A stretch of DNA of 64,000 nucleotides from Methanospirillum hungatei JF-1 (GTDB taxonomy: Archaea; Halobacteriota; Methanomicrobia; Methanomicrobiales; Methanospirillaceae), in the NCBI RefSeq assembly GCF_000013445.1, contig NC_007796.1, positions 1,958,936 through 2,022,935 of the forward strand. Reading direction: 5' to 3'. The notes beneath the pieces were generated by a model. It saw only the letters and a program-made list of their open reading frames with translations. It did not search any database and had not been told where the DNA came from. Both the position numbers and the translations under genes were made by a program. Positions 9,333 through 18,648 of the stretch are shown here, one piece after another; position 1 is the first letter of the stretch; the number at the start of each line of letters is the position of its first letter.

Positions 9333-10404
9333 ACAGATTATCGTCCCGTTCGGACCTCAGCACCCGGTCCTTCCTGAGCCCATTCATCTTGACCTCGTCT
9401 TGGAGGATGAGCGGGTCGTTGAGGCAATTCCCTCCATCGGGTATGTCCACCGTGGTCTTGAAAAACTTGTGGAAAAGCGTGATTACAAGGACTATGTCTT
9501 CATATCCGAACGCATTTGCGGTATCTGCAGTTTCATCCATGGAGCTACCTATTGCCAGGGAGTAGAACAGATTATGGGAATTGAAATTCCCAGACGTGCT
9601 GAGTTTCTTCGGGCAATATGGTCAGAATACTCCCGTATGCACAGTCATCTCCTCTGGCTTGGATGTTTTGCAGACGGCATAGGGTATGAAAACCTCTTTA
9701 TGAACTGCTGGAAAGTCAGGGAGAAGATTCTTGATGTGTTGGAGCGGACAACCGGAGGTCGGGTCATCCAGGGAGTGAACCGTGTCGGTGGTGTCAGCAG
9801 GGATATGGATGCAGCAGAGCTGAAGCGGATTGAGTGTGAAATCCCAGGTTTACGGGATGACTTTACAGAACTGACCCGTATCTTTGATGAAGATCTGACG
9901 GTTCAGACGAGGACCAAAGGAATTGGTATACTCCCGAAGGATAAGGCATGGGATCTTGGGGCAGTTGGTCCGGTTATCAGGGGCAGTGGATATGCCGTTG
10001 ATGCACGATCCACCGGTTATGGTGCCTATGATGAACTTGATTTCAAACCGGTTGTCAGAAATGAGGCTGACTGTCATGCCCGTTGTCTGGTGAGAGCAGA
10101 GGAACTCTTCACATCGCTGGATCTCATAGAGAACGCTATTGACCGGATCCCTGCCGGTGATATCCTGGCACCAGTCAAAGGCAACCCGTCCGGTGAATAT
10201 TATGCACGGGCAGAGCAGCCACGGGGAGAAGTTATCCACTATGTGAAAGCGAACGGGAAGAAAAACCTGCTCCGTCACCGGGTCAGAACCCCAACGCTTG
10301 CCAATGTTCCTGCTCTTGTCCATATGCTGGCCGGATGTGAACTAGCCGATGTTCCGGTTATCGTGCTGACAATTGATCCCTGTATCGGCTGTATGGAGCG
10401 GTGA
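9325..10404 (+). CDS. echE: Ech-type [NiFe] hydrogenase large subunit (NuoD family)
   Basis: 359 residues with both nickel-binding pairs: C65-x2-C68 in ERICGICSF and C353-x2-C356 in DPCIGCMER. This shows a true NiFe active site and not a complex I-like subunit that lost nickel. The protein ends three residues after the last Cys (MER), without the usual cleavable C-terminal extension found in many group 4 enzymes, so maturation may not need a protease here. It oxidises or evolves H2, coupled to ferredoxin and to ion flow through EchA/B. Good ribosome-binding site (GGAGGGCC) before the ATG. Confidence 0.93.
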   Translation: MSKQIIVPFGPQHPVLPEPIHLDLVLEDERVVEAIPSIGYVHRGLEKLVEKRDYKDYVFISERICGICSFIHGATYCQGVEQIMGIEIPRRAEFLRAIWSEYSRMHSHLLWLGCFADGIGYENLFMNCWKVREKILDVLERTTGGRVIQGVNRVGGVSRDMDAAELKRIECEIPGLRDDFTELTRIFDEDLTVQTRTKGIGILPKDKAWDLGAVGPVIRGSGYAVDARSTGYGAYDELDFKPVVRNEADCHARCLVRAEELFTSLDLIENAIDRIPAGDILAPVKGNPSGEYYARAEQPRGEVIHYVKANGKKNLLRHRVRTPTLANVPALVHMLAGCELADVPVIVLTIDPCIGCMER

Positions 10405-10409
10405 TTCTC

Positions 10410-10790
10410 ATGAAAGTAGGAGTTATGGCCCTGACCGTCCTCAAAAACCTTGTCAAAGGACCTGCAACCATCAGATATCCATACCAGCCGGCAAAGATGA
10501 CGCCGGTAACCCGTGGTCACCTTGTTATCAATATTGATGATTGTATCTTCTGTGGTCTGTGTAAGATGCATTGTCCTGCTGATGCCATTGAAGTCAGCAA
10601 ACCTGACCGGACCTGGAGGTTAAACCAGTTTCAGTGTGTTATCTGTGGGTGCTGTGTGAGTTACTGTCCGAAAGATTGTTTATCCATTGAGCAGACGTAT
10701 CTTCCGCCGACGACATCAGCAACGATTGTTTCTGTAACCGGGCCTGAACCTGATAAGAAAGAGGGGCAGGGAGAACCAGTATCAAGTTAA
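10410..10790 (+). CDS. echF: Ech-type hydrogenase ferredoxin subunit (2x 4Fe-4S)
   Basis: About 126 residues with two 4Fe-4S motifs, CIFCGLCKMHCP and CVICGCCVSYCP, homologous to NuoI. It is the entry/exit point for electrons from soluble ferredoxin. I chose the ATG at 10410 because GGTGAT (10399-10404) lies 5 bases upstream; an ATG at 10401 is also in frame. The C-terminal 25 residues are a charged low-complexity tail. Last gene of the operon; a T-rich tract follows at once. Confidence 0.92.
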   Translation: MKVGVMALTVLKNLVKGPATIRYPYQPAKMTPVTRGHLVINIDDCIFCGLCKMHCPADAIEVSKPDRTWRLNQFQCVICGCCVSYCPKDCLSIEQTYLPPTTSATIVSVTGPEPDKKEGQGEPVSS

Positions 10791-10807
10791 TTTTTATAAT
10801 TTTTTTT
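10791..10807 (+). terminator. T-rich archaeal-type terminator after echF
   Basis: Directly after the echF TAA the non-template strand reads TTTTTATAATTTTTTTT. Oligo-T runs of this kind end transcription in archaea without a hairpin. Position at the end of a six-gene operon supports the call. Confidence 0.5.
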
Positions 10808-10913
10808 GAGAAATTCTGAACTAATAAGCCAGATAATATATTCAATTTTCTCCCCTGACAAGTTTAAAATCAGGAAAGAGAATATATGAGAGAGAACAAT
10901 TGAGGACTGCCAG

Positions 10914-11153
10914 ATGAAAAGATATCAATTTACAACCCTAATTTGGGAAGAGGAGGGAGTCTACGTTTCAAAATGTGTGGAAATCGAAGTTGCATCCTGT
11001 GGTGACACCCCAAAGGAAGCTCTTGATAACCTCCGTGAAGCGATTGATCTCTGGCTAAAAAATGCTGAGTTTCTCGGAATCTTAACAGATGCTCTCCCTT
11101 CAATAACCTCATCAGAAAAATTTACCTCGGTGATAGAGGTTGAAGCAGCGTGA
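10914..11153 (+). CDS. hicB: HicB-family antitoxin
   Basis: A 79-residue HicB-like protein: partial RNase H-like fold with the YQFTTLIWEEEGVYVSKC opening and the pattern GDTPKEALDNLREAIDLWL typical of the family. It would neutralise the mRNA-cleaving toxin HicA, whose gene overlaps its stop codon but is broken here. There is no C-terminal DNA-binding helix-turn-helix or ribbon-helix-helix, so it belongs to the short HicB class. Confidence 0.82.
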   Translation: MKRYQFTTLIWEEEGVYVSKCVEIEVASCGDTPKEALDNLREAIDLWLKNAEFLGILTDALPSITSSEKFTSVIEVEAA

Positions 11154-11387
11154 AGTTACCATAGGTTTCATCAAATACCTTAATAAAAAAAGTTTAAAAA
11201 AATTGGTTTTCAAGAAGCACCATATCAAGGTAAGGGGAGTCATCTCGCCCTGTACAAGGAGTCTAACGGGACAAAAATCCTCATAATAATTCCAAAACGT
11301 GATCCTATTCCGATTGGAACCCTTTTGTCAATTATGAAGCAAGCCCGGATGGAAAGAGAAGAATTCGTGGATTTTCTGAATCAGTGA
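11150..11387 (+). pseudogene. hicA: hicA toxin pseudogene
   Basis: Starting at the GTG that overlaps the hicB stop, the frame reads VKLP, then an in-frame TAG at 11162-11164, then VSSNTLIKKV. After this the frame changes: a further frame gives KKIGFQEAPYQGKGSHLALY and on to RDPIPIGTLLSIMKQARM and a TGA at 11385. Together these rebuild a complete HicA of ~79 residues, with the catalytic His in GKGSH and the IPIGTL-SI-KQA motif. One missing T in the GTTTAAA run near 11195 would explain the shift. So the toxin has both a nonsense and a frameshift lesion, while hicB is intact. Confidence 0.75.
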
Positions 11388-11545
11388 GAGAGATATAATC
11401 AAATAATAACGAATAGATGGCCGGATATGGTTTCTTAAAACAGTTGGGATTTACCGGGACTGGATCTTTTTTAACCAATTTTAATGTAATTCTCGAAACG
11501 CTCAATTTCGAAACTTATTATCCATTATAGACCAAACTGTATGTA

Positions 11546-13735
11546 ATGGGGAAACTTGAAGATCTAGAGCCAGGTGCAATAGTCAGAGGCATCCTCCCCT
11601 CATCACTGGTTACGGTAACCAGTGTGAAATGGTATGGGAAGGACTCACTTAAACTCACCTATGAAGATTCTTCAGGCCGGGCAGATAACCGTCTCTTATA
11701 TCGGGATAATGAATCAGAGTTTGAAATTGAGACTGAAGGGAGACCCTGGAGTTTTCTGGGAGACTCGGATCTATTCCGGATGGCTGCAGAAGCCAGGAGA
11801 ATACATCTTGCTCATCTCTTTGATCCCCTCCTTGCTATTCATACCTCCCTCGTCGAACCCCTTCCTCACCAGATTACCGCCGTATATGAGGAGATGATCA
11901 CCCGACAACCACTCAGGTTTTTACTGGCAGATGATCCAGGTGCTGGAAAGACCATCATGGCCGGTCTTCTCATCAAGGAATTAATTGCCAGAGGTGATCT
12001 TCAACGATGCCTGATCGTTTGTCCAGGAAATCTTGTCGAGCAGTGGCAGGATGAGATGGATAGAAAGTTCAGCATCCCGTTTGAGATCATGACAAATGAC
12101 AATTATGAGGCAGCCAGAACCGGTAACTGGTTTTTAGAAAACCCTCTTGCCATCTGTCGCCTTGACAAACTCTCCCGAAATGAGGATGTTCAGGAAAAAT
12201 TACGGGTTACAGATTGGGATCTGGTCATCTGTGATGAAGCCCATAAAATGAGTGCCAGCTTTTTCGGGGGAGAGGCCAGGTTTACAAAACGATACCGGCT
12301 TGGGGAACTACTCTCCGGAGTTACCCGGCATTTTCTGCTCATGACGGCAACTCCTCACAATGGGAAAGAAGAAGACTTTCAGCTCTTTCTTCGACTCCTT
12401 GACGGTGATAGGTTTGAAGGGAAGTTCAGGGATGGCGTCCACCTTTCAGATCCCTCTGATCTCATGAGGAGACTGCTGAAAGAACAACTCCTCAAATTTG
12501 ATGGGACTCCTCTCTTTCCTGAACGTCGGGCATATACCGCAAATTACACCCTTTCAACCATCGAGGCTGAGCTATACCGTCGTGTTACTGAGTATGTCAG
12601 GGAGGAATTCAACCGTGCTGATAGCATAGAAAACGAGGGACGAAGAGGGACAATTGGATTTGCCCTTACTATCCTTCAACGTCGTCTGGCATCTTCCCCT
12701 GAAGCTATCTATCAATCTCTTCGGAGAAGGCGTGAACGACTCCAGGACCGTCTCCGGGAGGAAAGACTTCTCCAGCGTGGTGCCGATCGCCCGGATATCA
12801 GTCGATCAATCCCTGAAATGAGTCGGGATGATATCGATGAACTTGAAGATGCCCCTGACGAAGAACTTGAACAGATAGAAGAGCAGTTGGTAGACCGTGC
12901 ATCTGCAGCCCGGACGATTGAGGAACTGAAGATTGAGATAGAAACTCTTCAAACTCTCGAAGAACTGGCACTCCGGGTCAAACAATCCGGTTCTGATAAA
13001 AAATGGGAAGAACTCTCCGCAATATTGCAGGGTGATCAGGAGATGTTCGATGTTCATGGTTCCCGGAGAAAATTGATCATTTTTACTGAACATCGGGATA
13101 CGCTGAATTATCTGACTGAAAAGATCCGGGCACTTATCGGAAGGGAAGAAGCAGTTGTTGTTATTCATGGAGGTTTGGGGAGGGAACAGAGAAAGAATGC
13201 TGAACAGGCATTTACCCAGGATAAAGAAGTCCTCATCCTTATTGCTACGGACGCTGCCGGGGAAGGTATCAACCTTCAACGTGCTCATCTGATGGTCAAT
13301 TATGATCTCCCCTGGAATCCGAACCGGCTTGAACAGCGGTTTGGCAGGATTCACCGTATTGGGCAGACTGAGGTCTGTCATCTCTGGAACCTTGTAGCGG
13401 CAGAGACCAGGGAGGGTGAAGTGTGGAAGCGACTGCTCGAAAAATTGAATATTGAACGGGAAGCTCTGGGAGGTCAGGTCTTTGATGTGCTGGGGAGTCT
13501 GACTTTTAATGATCAACCGCTTCGTGATCTGTTGATCGAGGCTATTCGATATGGTGACCAGCCAGAGATTCGTGCAAAACTGAACAAGGTCGTCGAAGCA
13601 GCTCTTGACCATGATCACCTCAAGAAACTGATCGAGGAACGAGCTCTTGTCTCCAATGCCATGGATGTCAGCATGGTTCAGAAGATACGGCAAGATATGG
13701 AACGGGCAGAGGCACGGAAATTACAGCCCCACTAG
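11546..13735 (+). CDS. SNF2-family helicase of an Hma-type defence locus, N-terminal part (interrupted by IS)
   Basis: 729 codons encoding both helicase lobes. Walker A (DDPGAGKT) is at residues ~130-137, the DEAH box at ~230, motif III (LLMTATPHNG) at ~270, and motifs V/VI (ATDAAGEGIN, then RFGRIHRIGQ) at ~570-605. A charged coiled-coil insert sits at ~395-470 between the lobes. The last real residues are ARKLQPH; the TAG is made at the junction with an IS element. The frame continues at 15494 as PHYIGSFF, so the intact protein was ~1160 residues with a C-terminal DUF3883 domain. By family it is a DNA-translocating ATPase of DrmD/Hma type. The truncated form keeps every ATPase motif and may still fold. 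Confidence 0.85.
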   Translation: MGKLEDLEPGAIVRGILPSSLVTVTSVKWYGKDSLKLTYEDSSGRADNRLLYRDNESEFEIETEGRPWSFLGDSDLFRMAAEARRIHLAHLFDPLLAIHTSLVEPLPHQITAVYEEMITRQPLRFLLADDPGAGKTIMAGLLIKELIARGDLQRCLIVCPGNLVEQWQDEMDRKFSIPFEIMTNDNYEAARTGNWFLENPLAICRLDKLSRNEDVQEKLRVTDWDLVICDEAHKMSASFFGGEARFTKRYRLGELLSGVTRHFLLMTATPHNGKEEDFQLFLRLLDGDRFEGKFRDGVHLSDPSDLMRRLLKEQLLKFDGTPLFPERRAYTANYTLSTIEAELYRRVTEYVREEFNRADSIENEGRRGTIGFALTILQRRLASSPEAIYQSLRRRRERLQDRLREERLLQRGADRPDISRSIPEMSRDDIDELEDAPDEELEQIEEQLVDRASAARTIEELKIEIETLQTLEELALRVKQSGSDKKWEELSAILQGDQEMFDVHGSRRKLIIFTEHRDTLNYLTEKIRALIGREEAVVVIHGGLGREQRKNAEQAFTQDKEVLILIATDAAGEGINLQRAHLMVNYDLPWNPNRLEQRFGRIHRIGQTEVCHLWNLVAAETREGEVWKRLLEKLNIEREALGGQVFDVLGSLTFNDQPLRDLLIEAIRYGDQPEIRAKLNKVVEAALDHDHLKKLIEERALVSNAMDVSMVQKIRQDMERAEARKLQPH

Positions 13736-15493
13736 AGGGTGTTGCACCAATGATCAATATCATGCAGGATCACAAATGATCGATCTCTACCCCTTAAGCT
13801 ATCAACCAAAATAGACTAATTGATGTATGAACCTGCATGTATCAATTCCCACTTTACATACTGTGTTTGCAAAAATATAGGAAAAACCTGAACCTCTTGA
13901 CGGTTTTATAATATTCGTAGCAAATTCTTTAATTTTAACTATACCCTCAAATCTGATAAGTTTTTTTATATTATGCACTAATGCAGCTAAAAAGAATTCT
14001 CCCTCGCAATTCTCTTTCCCTTTTTGAGAGAAACTCCTAAACCTCATATTATGTTTCATATTACCAAAAACTGGTTCGACCATGTATTTTCGTTTTCGAT
14101 ATAACTCTCTACCAGTGGGGGATTTCACACGTACTTCCATAACTCGTTTACAAATTTCCTGAGTTGTTGCTTGTTTCTCTCTGTTCATAAAAGATTGCCA
14201 AACAAACGTCCCGATACTTTGCAATTCCGGAAATGTGATTATTTCTCCCATACAAATCGCCCGACATATCATTTCCATTCGTGAGATATACCCATCATTA
14301 TCTGAATATTCTGGAATTTTTCTTTCTTTAGAAGGAGGGATGATGAGTTGAATGCCATAATCCAATTCTGCTAAAGAATTCGGGTATGAGAAATAACCTG
14401 CATCAGATAGTAGTATATTAGGCGAAATTGATGGATGAATACCCGTAAAAAGGTCTTCGAGTTCATTTAGCATAGGTATTAATAATTTTTTATCGTTTTG
14501 CTCATCTGATATCATTGCAGCGAGGATAAATTGATTTTCAGAAACGATAATCTGCCCATTATACCCTTGAATCCAGCCATTGGTGGTTGACATTATCTGA
14601 CTTTCAGGATCAGTGAGATTTACTTTTGAATCTGAAGATGGCTCTTTTTTAGGCTCTAAAGGCTTTCTACCTCGTTTCTTTTTACCCGATTCTAATTCTT
14701 CTTTTTCGCGGTCCAGAATCTTTTCTTCTTGTTTTTTAGATTCGATATCATGTCGTTCAATTAATTTCTCTTTAGCCCGATTAAGAACTTCCTTTCGTTT
14801 TTCTTTTGTTGAAAGATGCTCAGGTAGTCGGTTAATCTCCATATCCTGAATATTTATATCATCGTTTTCTAACTCATCAATTTCCTGTGATTCATCAAAA
14901 AGCCGACCTAGCTCTGCTTCAAGGTATTTTAATTTTTTATTGGCTGATAAAGAGGCATTACAGCCAAATTTTGATCCATCGAGGGCTAGGACACCGATTC
15001 TTGCTATCCCGGATTCTACGATAATTTGAGATAATTGTTTAAAAAGGGATTTGATTTCTTTTGAATTATTCTTCTTGAAACGATAGATCGTTGTATGGTC
15101 AGGTGTAAGATTATTGGCGACGATCCGATATCCAATATCATAATGGCAGCACATCTCAATTTTTCTGCTAGATTTTTCTCCACGAATCATTGAATAAATT
15201 ATTATTCCAAGCATTGAACGAGGATCAAAAAAGGCAGAACCGCGACCATCGTCACGATATTTATTAATAAATGGACTAATATCGAGAATCGAAAGAATTT
15301 CTAATATGCCATAAGTAATATCATTTTCAGATAGCCAGTCCATCGCATTGACAGGGAGTAAAAATTGTTGTTCATTACCATATCCTCTAATCATGTTATA
15401 GCGATGAGACATATAATATATTGATCTTAATAATATATATAATTAAGCTTTAATAATTTATATTAAGCTTTTTTTGTGTTTGTGCAACAGCCT
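13735..15493. mobile_element. IS1182-family insertion sequence
   Basis: About 1.76 kb inserted in the helicase gene. Near-identical terminal inverted repeats are visible: AGGGTGTTGCAC at the left end and AGGCTGTTGCAC read inward from the right end. CACTA occurs on both sides (13730-13734 and 15494-15498) and looks like a 5-bp target duplication. The element carries one intact transposase on the minus strand and is much more AT-rich than the host gene. Removing it together with one CACTA restores the helicase frame exactly. The exact left boundary is uncertain by one or two bases. Confidence 0.8.
13802..15412 (-). CDS. IS1182-family transposase
   Basis: 536 residues, full length for the family. 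An N-terminal DUF772-like domain is recognisable (DPRSMLGIIIYSMIRGEKSS...). The DDE catalytic residues are apparent: D145 in LALDGSKFG, D in LSDAGYFSYP, and E in MVEPVFGNMKHN. A lysine-rich coiled coil lies between the first and second Asp. The frame is intact, so the element may be active or recently arrived. It is transcribed against the helicase. Confidence 0.9.
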   Translation of the reverse strand: MSHRYNMIRGYGNEQQFLLPVNAMDWLSENDITYGILEILSILDISPFINKYRDDGRGSAFFDPRSMLGIIIYSMIRGEKSSRKIEMCCHYDIGYRIVANNLTPDHTTIYRFKKNNSKEIKSLFKQLSQIIVESGIARIGVLALDGSKFGCNASLSANKKLKYLEAELGRLFDESQEIDELENDDINIQDMEINRLPEHLSTKEKRKEVLNRAKEKLIERHDIESKKQEEKILDREKEELESGKKKRGRKPLEPKKEPSSDSKVNLTDPESQIMSTTNGWIQGYNGQIIVSENQFILAAMISDEQNDKKLLIPMLNELEDLFTGIHPSISPNILLSDAGYFSYPNSLAELDYGIQLIIPPSKERKIPEYSDNDGYISRMEMICRAICMGEIITFPELQSIGTFVWQSFMNREKQATTQEICKRVMEVRVKSPTGRELYRKRKYMVEPVFGNMKHNMRFRSFSQKGKENCEGEFFLAALVHNIKKLIRFEGIVKIKEFATNIIKPSRGSGFSYIFANTVCKVGIDTCRFIHQLVYFG

Positions 15494-16795
15494 CACTATA
15501 TCGGCTCATTTTTCCTGACTGCATTCCGTTCCCTGGGTGGTTCTATTCATGAGCGGGAGAGTGACCGGTATGAGATCCCACATGTCCCGGTAGTCATCCG
15601 AAACCGGGACCGGATCATCGGGACTCGTGAGTCTATTCTGAAATCATACGAACGGGTAACTTTTAATAAGAAACTCATCAGAGCTCAGGGAAAACCACTT
15701 GCAGAGTTTATCTGTCCTGGTCATCCGCTTCTTGAATCGGTCATTGATCTTATCAGTGAACGATATCAGGATCTCCTGAAACAAGGCGCTATCTTCATTG
15801 ATGAACTGGATACATCAGAAAAAATCCGTGCATTGGTTATCCTTGAACACAGTATCTCTGATGCCAGTATTACCCGGACCGGAACCAGACGGATTATTTC
15901 CCGAAGGATGCAGTTTGTTGAGATCTCTGAAGACCAAACGATTCATTCTGCCGGATATGCTCCATATCTGGATTACCGACCACCAAAAGAGGATGAGTTG
16001 CCGGTTATTGAAAGTTTTGGAGTTCCTGAATGGATTGCCCGGAGTCTTGAAGAAACGGCGAGTGATTATGCTATTCAACATCTGGTTCCGGAACATCTGG
16101 CAGAAGTAAAACGGCAGCGGGAACCATTGATTGATAAAACGCTTCAGGAGGTTCATAACCGCCTCACTCGGGAGATCACTTACTGGGATTACCGTGCTGA
16201 GCAATTGAAGGAACAGGAACAGGCCGGCCGGGTCAATGCTAAGATTAATTCAGCAAAAGCCAGGGCTAGAGCCGATGAACTGTCTGCCCGTCTCCATCGT
16301 CGTGAGGACGAACTGAATGAGGAACGGACCCTTACCCCATCTCCTCCTGTTATGACTGGGGGAGCGATGATTATTCCGATTGGACTACTCTGGAAATTTG
16401 AGGGGAAAACTCATACTCCTAATCTGTTTGGCTGTGATACCAAACGGGTTGAACTCCTTGCGATGAAAGCAGTAATGGAGTATGAAAAAGGACTTGGGTT
16501 TATTCCCCGGGATGTGAGTGCTGAAAAGGTCGGATATGATATTGAATCGGTAATTCCGGGGACTGGGAATCTCCGGTTCATTGAGGTAAAAGGCAGGGTG
16601 AAAGGGGCAACAACGGTAACGGTAACCAGGAATGAGATCCTGACCGCTTTGAATAAACCAGATGATTTCTATCTGGCCTTGGTTGAGGTTGAGGGGGAGC
16701 AGACAACGGTTAGGTATGTTCAGCATCCGTTTAAAAAAGAGCCGGATTTTGCTGCGACAAGTGTGAACTATGATATCAGTGAATTAATTCAATGA
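15476..16795 (+). CDS. C-terminal part of the interrupted helicase, with DUF3883 nuclease-like domain
   Basis: 439 codons open from a GTG that lies inside the right end of the IS. The residues after the IS (PHYIGSFFLTAFRSLGGSI) continue the upstream helicase. A long coiled coil (~residues 225-285) is followed by DUF3883 at ~320-420, with the GYDIES...RFIEVKGR pattern: an Asp and an E-x-K that fit a PD-(D/E)XK-like fold. If translated alone it would be a free DUF3883 protein, but no ribosome-binding site is seen at the GTG. It is otherwise a fragment of the same gene as 11546-13735. Confidence 0.8.
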   Translation: MFVQQPHYIGSFFLTAFRSLGGSIHERESDRYEIPHVPVVIRNRDRIIGTRESILKSYERVTFNKKLIRAQGKPLAEFICPGHPLLESVIDLISERYQDLLKQGAIFIDELDTSEKIRALVILEHSISDASITRTGTRRIISRRMQFVEISEDQTIHSAGYAPYLDYRPPKEDELPVIESFGVPEWIARSLEETASDYAIQHLVPEHLAEVKRQREPLIDKTLQEVHNRLTREITYWDYRAEQLKEQEQAGRVNAKINSAKARARADELSARLHRREDELNEERTLTPSPPVMTGGAMIIPIGLLWKFEGKTHTPNLFGCDTKRVELLAMKAVMEYEKGLGFIPRDVSAEKVGYDIESVIPGTGNLRFIEVKGRVKGATTVTVTRNEILTALNKPDDFYLALVEVEGEQTTVRYVQHPFKKEPDFAATSVNYDISELIQ

Positions 16796-16798
16796 AAA

Positions 16799-16835
16799 CC
16801 TATGATTATATAGGTAATTCTAACAAATATACCTA
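16799..16835. promoter_or_regulatory. Nested inverted repeats upstream of the OLD-like ATPase gene
   Basis: Just after the helicase stop the sequence has CCTAT (16799-16803), ATAGGTA (16810-16816) and TACCTA (16830-16835). The first two form one inverted repeat and the last two another. A TATA-like stretch (ATTATATA) lies between the first pair. This is the only gap between the helicase and the AT-rich cargo genes, so a promoter/operator is plausible. Confidence 0.3.
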
Positions 16836-16880
16836 ATATTAATGGAAGAGCGATCATTCATAGTAAATTGATGTTGGATT

Positions 16881-18428
16881 ATGTTAAAAGATGAATTTGA
16901 ACGAATTTGGGAGCAATTAACCCAAAAACGTCCGCATGTAAATAATCGATTAGAACAAGTACGTATTCAAAATATTCGTGGCATTGTGGATATTTCAATT
17001 CGCTTTCCATATCCAGTTAGTGTACTCGCTGGACCAAATGCATGTGGGAAAACAACAGTTCTTCATGCATTAGGATGCCTGTATATAAATAAATTGGGAC
17101 GATCATTTACTCCTGCAAAATTATTTCCTGATTTTAAGACAAAAAATCCAGATATTCCTCATGATTCTGGTGGAAATAATCAAATTTCATATCTATATTA
17201 TTCTAATAAGGTTCCATCAGAGATGTTATGGAAGAGAAACGCGGATAAATGGAATAAAAGTTATTTTGGGAGGAAGGGCGTTAATCAGCCGGAAAGAATA
17301 GTTTATCTTCGCAATCTTTCACAACTCAGTAGTCCTGCAGAAATTATTAGCCTTCAAAAAATGGGACAAGAACAAATTAACTGTGATGAAATTCCTCCCC
17401 AACTGATTACTCTCGCTCATCAAATCCTGCCTCATCATTATGCCCGTCTTTATTTATTATCCCATAAAGCCAAAGATTTGTTATTTGCTGAGCGGGATGA
17501 TGCTGATCATCCAAGTTACTCAGAATTTCATATGTCAGCCGGTGAAAGAGCTATTCTTCGCCTATCAAGGGATATATCAACTCTTCACGATGCCCTCATA
17601 TTAATTGATGAAATCGAGGCAGGATTACACCCATATACACAACAAGTGCTTATGCTAGAATTACAGCGTCTTGCTCTTCGGCAGGATCTCCAGATTATTG
17701 TTACATCACATAGTCCATTTATTTTAGAGTCTGTGCCATCTGAGGGGCGCATTTTCTTAGAAAGGTCTGATAATGGGGTGACCGTTACCCCACCGTATCG
17801 CGACTTTGTTCAAAGGGCATTGTACCACCAATATTTGGACTTATTATCTGTTGTTTGTGAGGATGATATAAGTGAAGAATTGGTGAGAGGGGTTGTCGAA
17901 ATTCTTTCTCCGAAATTGGATCTTCGACAGTCAATAATTCAGGTTGGACGTGATACAGGTAAGGATGAATTTAATCATTATATCCGTGCGTTGGCTAAAT
18001 TTAACAGATTGGATCAATTTATCTTTGTCCTAGATGGAGATTCTAGAGACTATAAAGATCAACTTGAGAAGACTGCAAAAACTGAACGATGCTCCTTAAT
18101 GATTTTAGTCCTTCCTGGTGAGTATTCACCTGAACGCTATATTATTACAACCTTAAATCAGTACTCGAGTGAATACGCAGAACATTTCGGTTGCTCAAGT
18201 CATGATTTTCGGAAGATTGTATCTGACTTTATTCAGTTATATGAAAAAAGTACAGGAAAGGAACGAGATATTGCAAAGGAGATTCTCCATTCCATCAGTT
18301 TAGAGATTAAGACTGATGAAGGCAGAATAGCCAGAACGGTCGGTAGAGTAGAGACTAGTCGAATAGGATCAGATATGGAAATTTTTTCAAGGGGACTAGA
18401 AGAATTTATTCTTCTCTGGAGGTCCTAA
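16881..18428 (+). CDS. OLD-like ATPase/TOPRIM protein
   Basis: 515 residues. An ABC-type AAA ATPase fills the first ~310 residues: Walker A G51-PNACGKTT, signature-like HMSAGERAILRLS, Walker B LILIDEIEAGLHP, and an H-loop VTSHSPF. The C-terminal part looks like a TOPRIM nuclease domain: an acidic VCEDDISEELV segment and VLDGDSRD carry the Glu and DxD metal ligands. This is the layout of OLD-family nucleases (also GajA and related defence ATPases). Codons are much AT-richer than the helicase and the DUF499 gene, which suggests separate acquisition. No UvrD-like GajB partner is adjacent. Confidence 0.78.
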   Translation: MLKDEFERIWEQLTQKRPHVNNRLEQVRIQNIRGIVDISIRFPYPVSVLAGPNACGKTTVLHALGCLYINKLGRSFTPAKLFPDFKTKNPDIPHDSGGNNQISYLYYSNKVPSEMLWKRNADKWNKSYFGRKGVNQPERIVYLRNLSQLSSPAEIISLQKMGQEQINCDEIPPQLITLAHQILPHHYARLYLLSHKAKDLLFAERDDADHPSYSEFHMSAGERAILRLSRDISTLHDALILIDEIEAGLHPYTQQVLMLELQRLALRQDLQIIVTSHSPFILESVPSEGRIFLERSDNGVTVTPPYRDFVQRALYHQYLDLLSVVCEDDISEELVRGVVEILSPKLDLRQSIIQVGRDTGKDEFNHYIRALAKFNRLDQFIFVLDGDSRDYKDQLEKTAKTERCSLMILVLPGEYSPERYIITTLNQYSSEYAEHFGCSSHDFRKIVSDFIQLYEKSTGKERDIAKEILHSISLEIKTDEGRIARTVGRVETSRIGSDMEIFSRGLEEFILLWRS

Positions 18429-18648
18429 TCGTTTGAATGCATAGGATCTTCAAATCCAATATATGAGAATGTGCAGGAATTACTCGAATTATTGTAGACT
18501 TACCTTAAATTGTACTCCATATCCCAATATGACGTTGGTGGATGCTTTAAATAAATGATCAGAAAATATTTCACCATATCTATTTTGAAACGTATAACCA
18601 ATAAATGTTTATTCAAACAAATGAAAAACAAGGCAATATAGGGATCTC

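Noticed and set aside
12806-13693. 295-codon open frame on the minus strand inside the helicase
   Set aside because: It is antisense to well-conserved helicase motifs V/VI and encodes no recognisable family.
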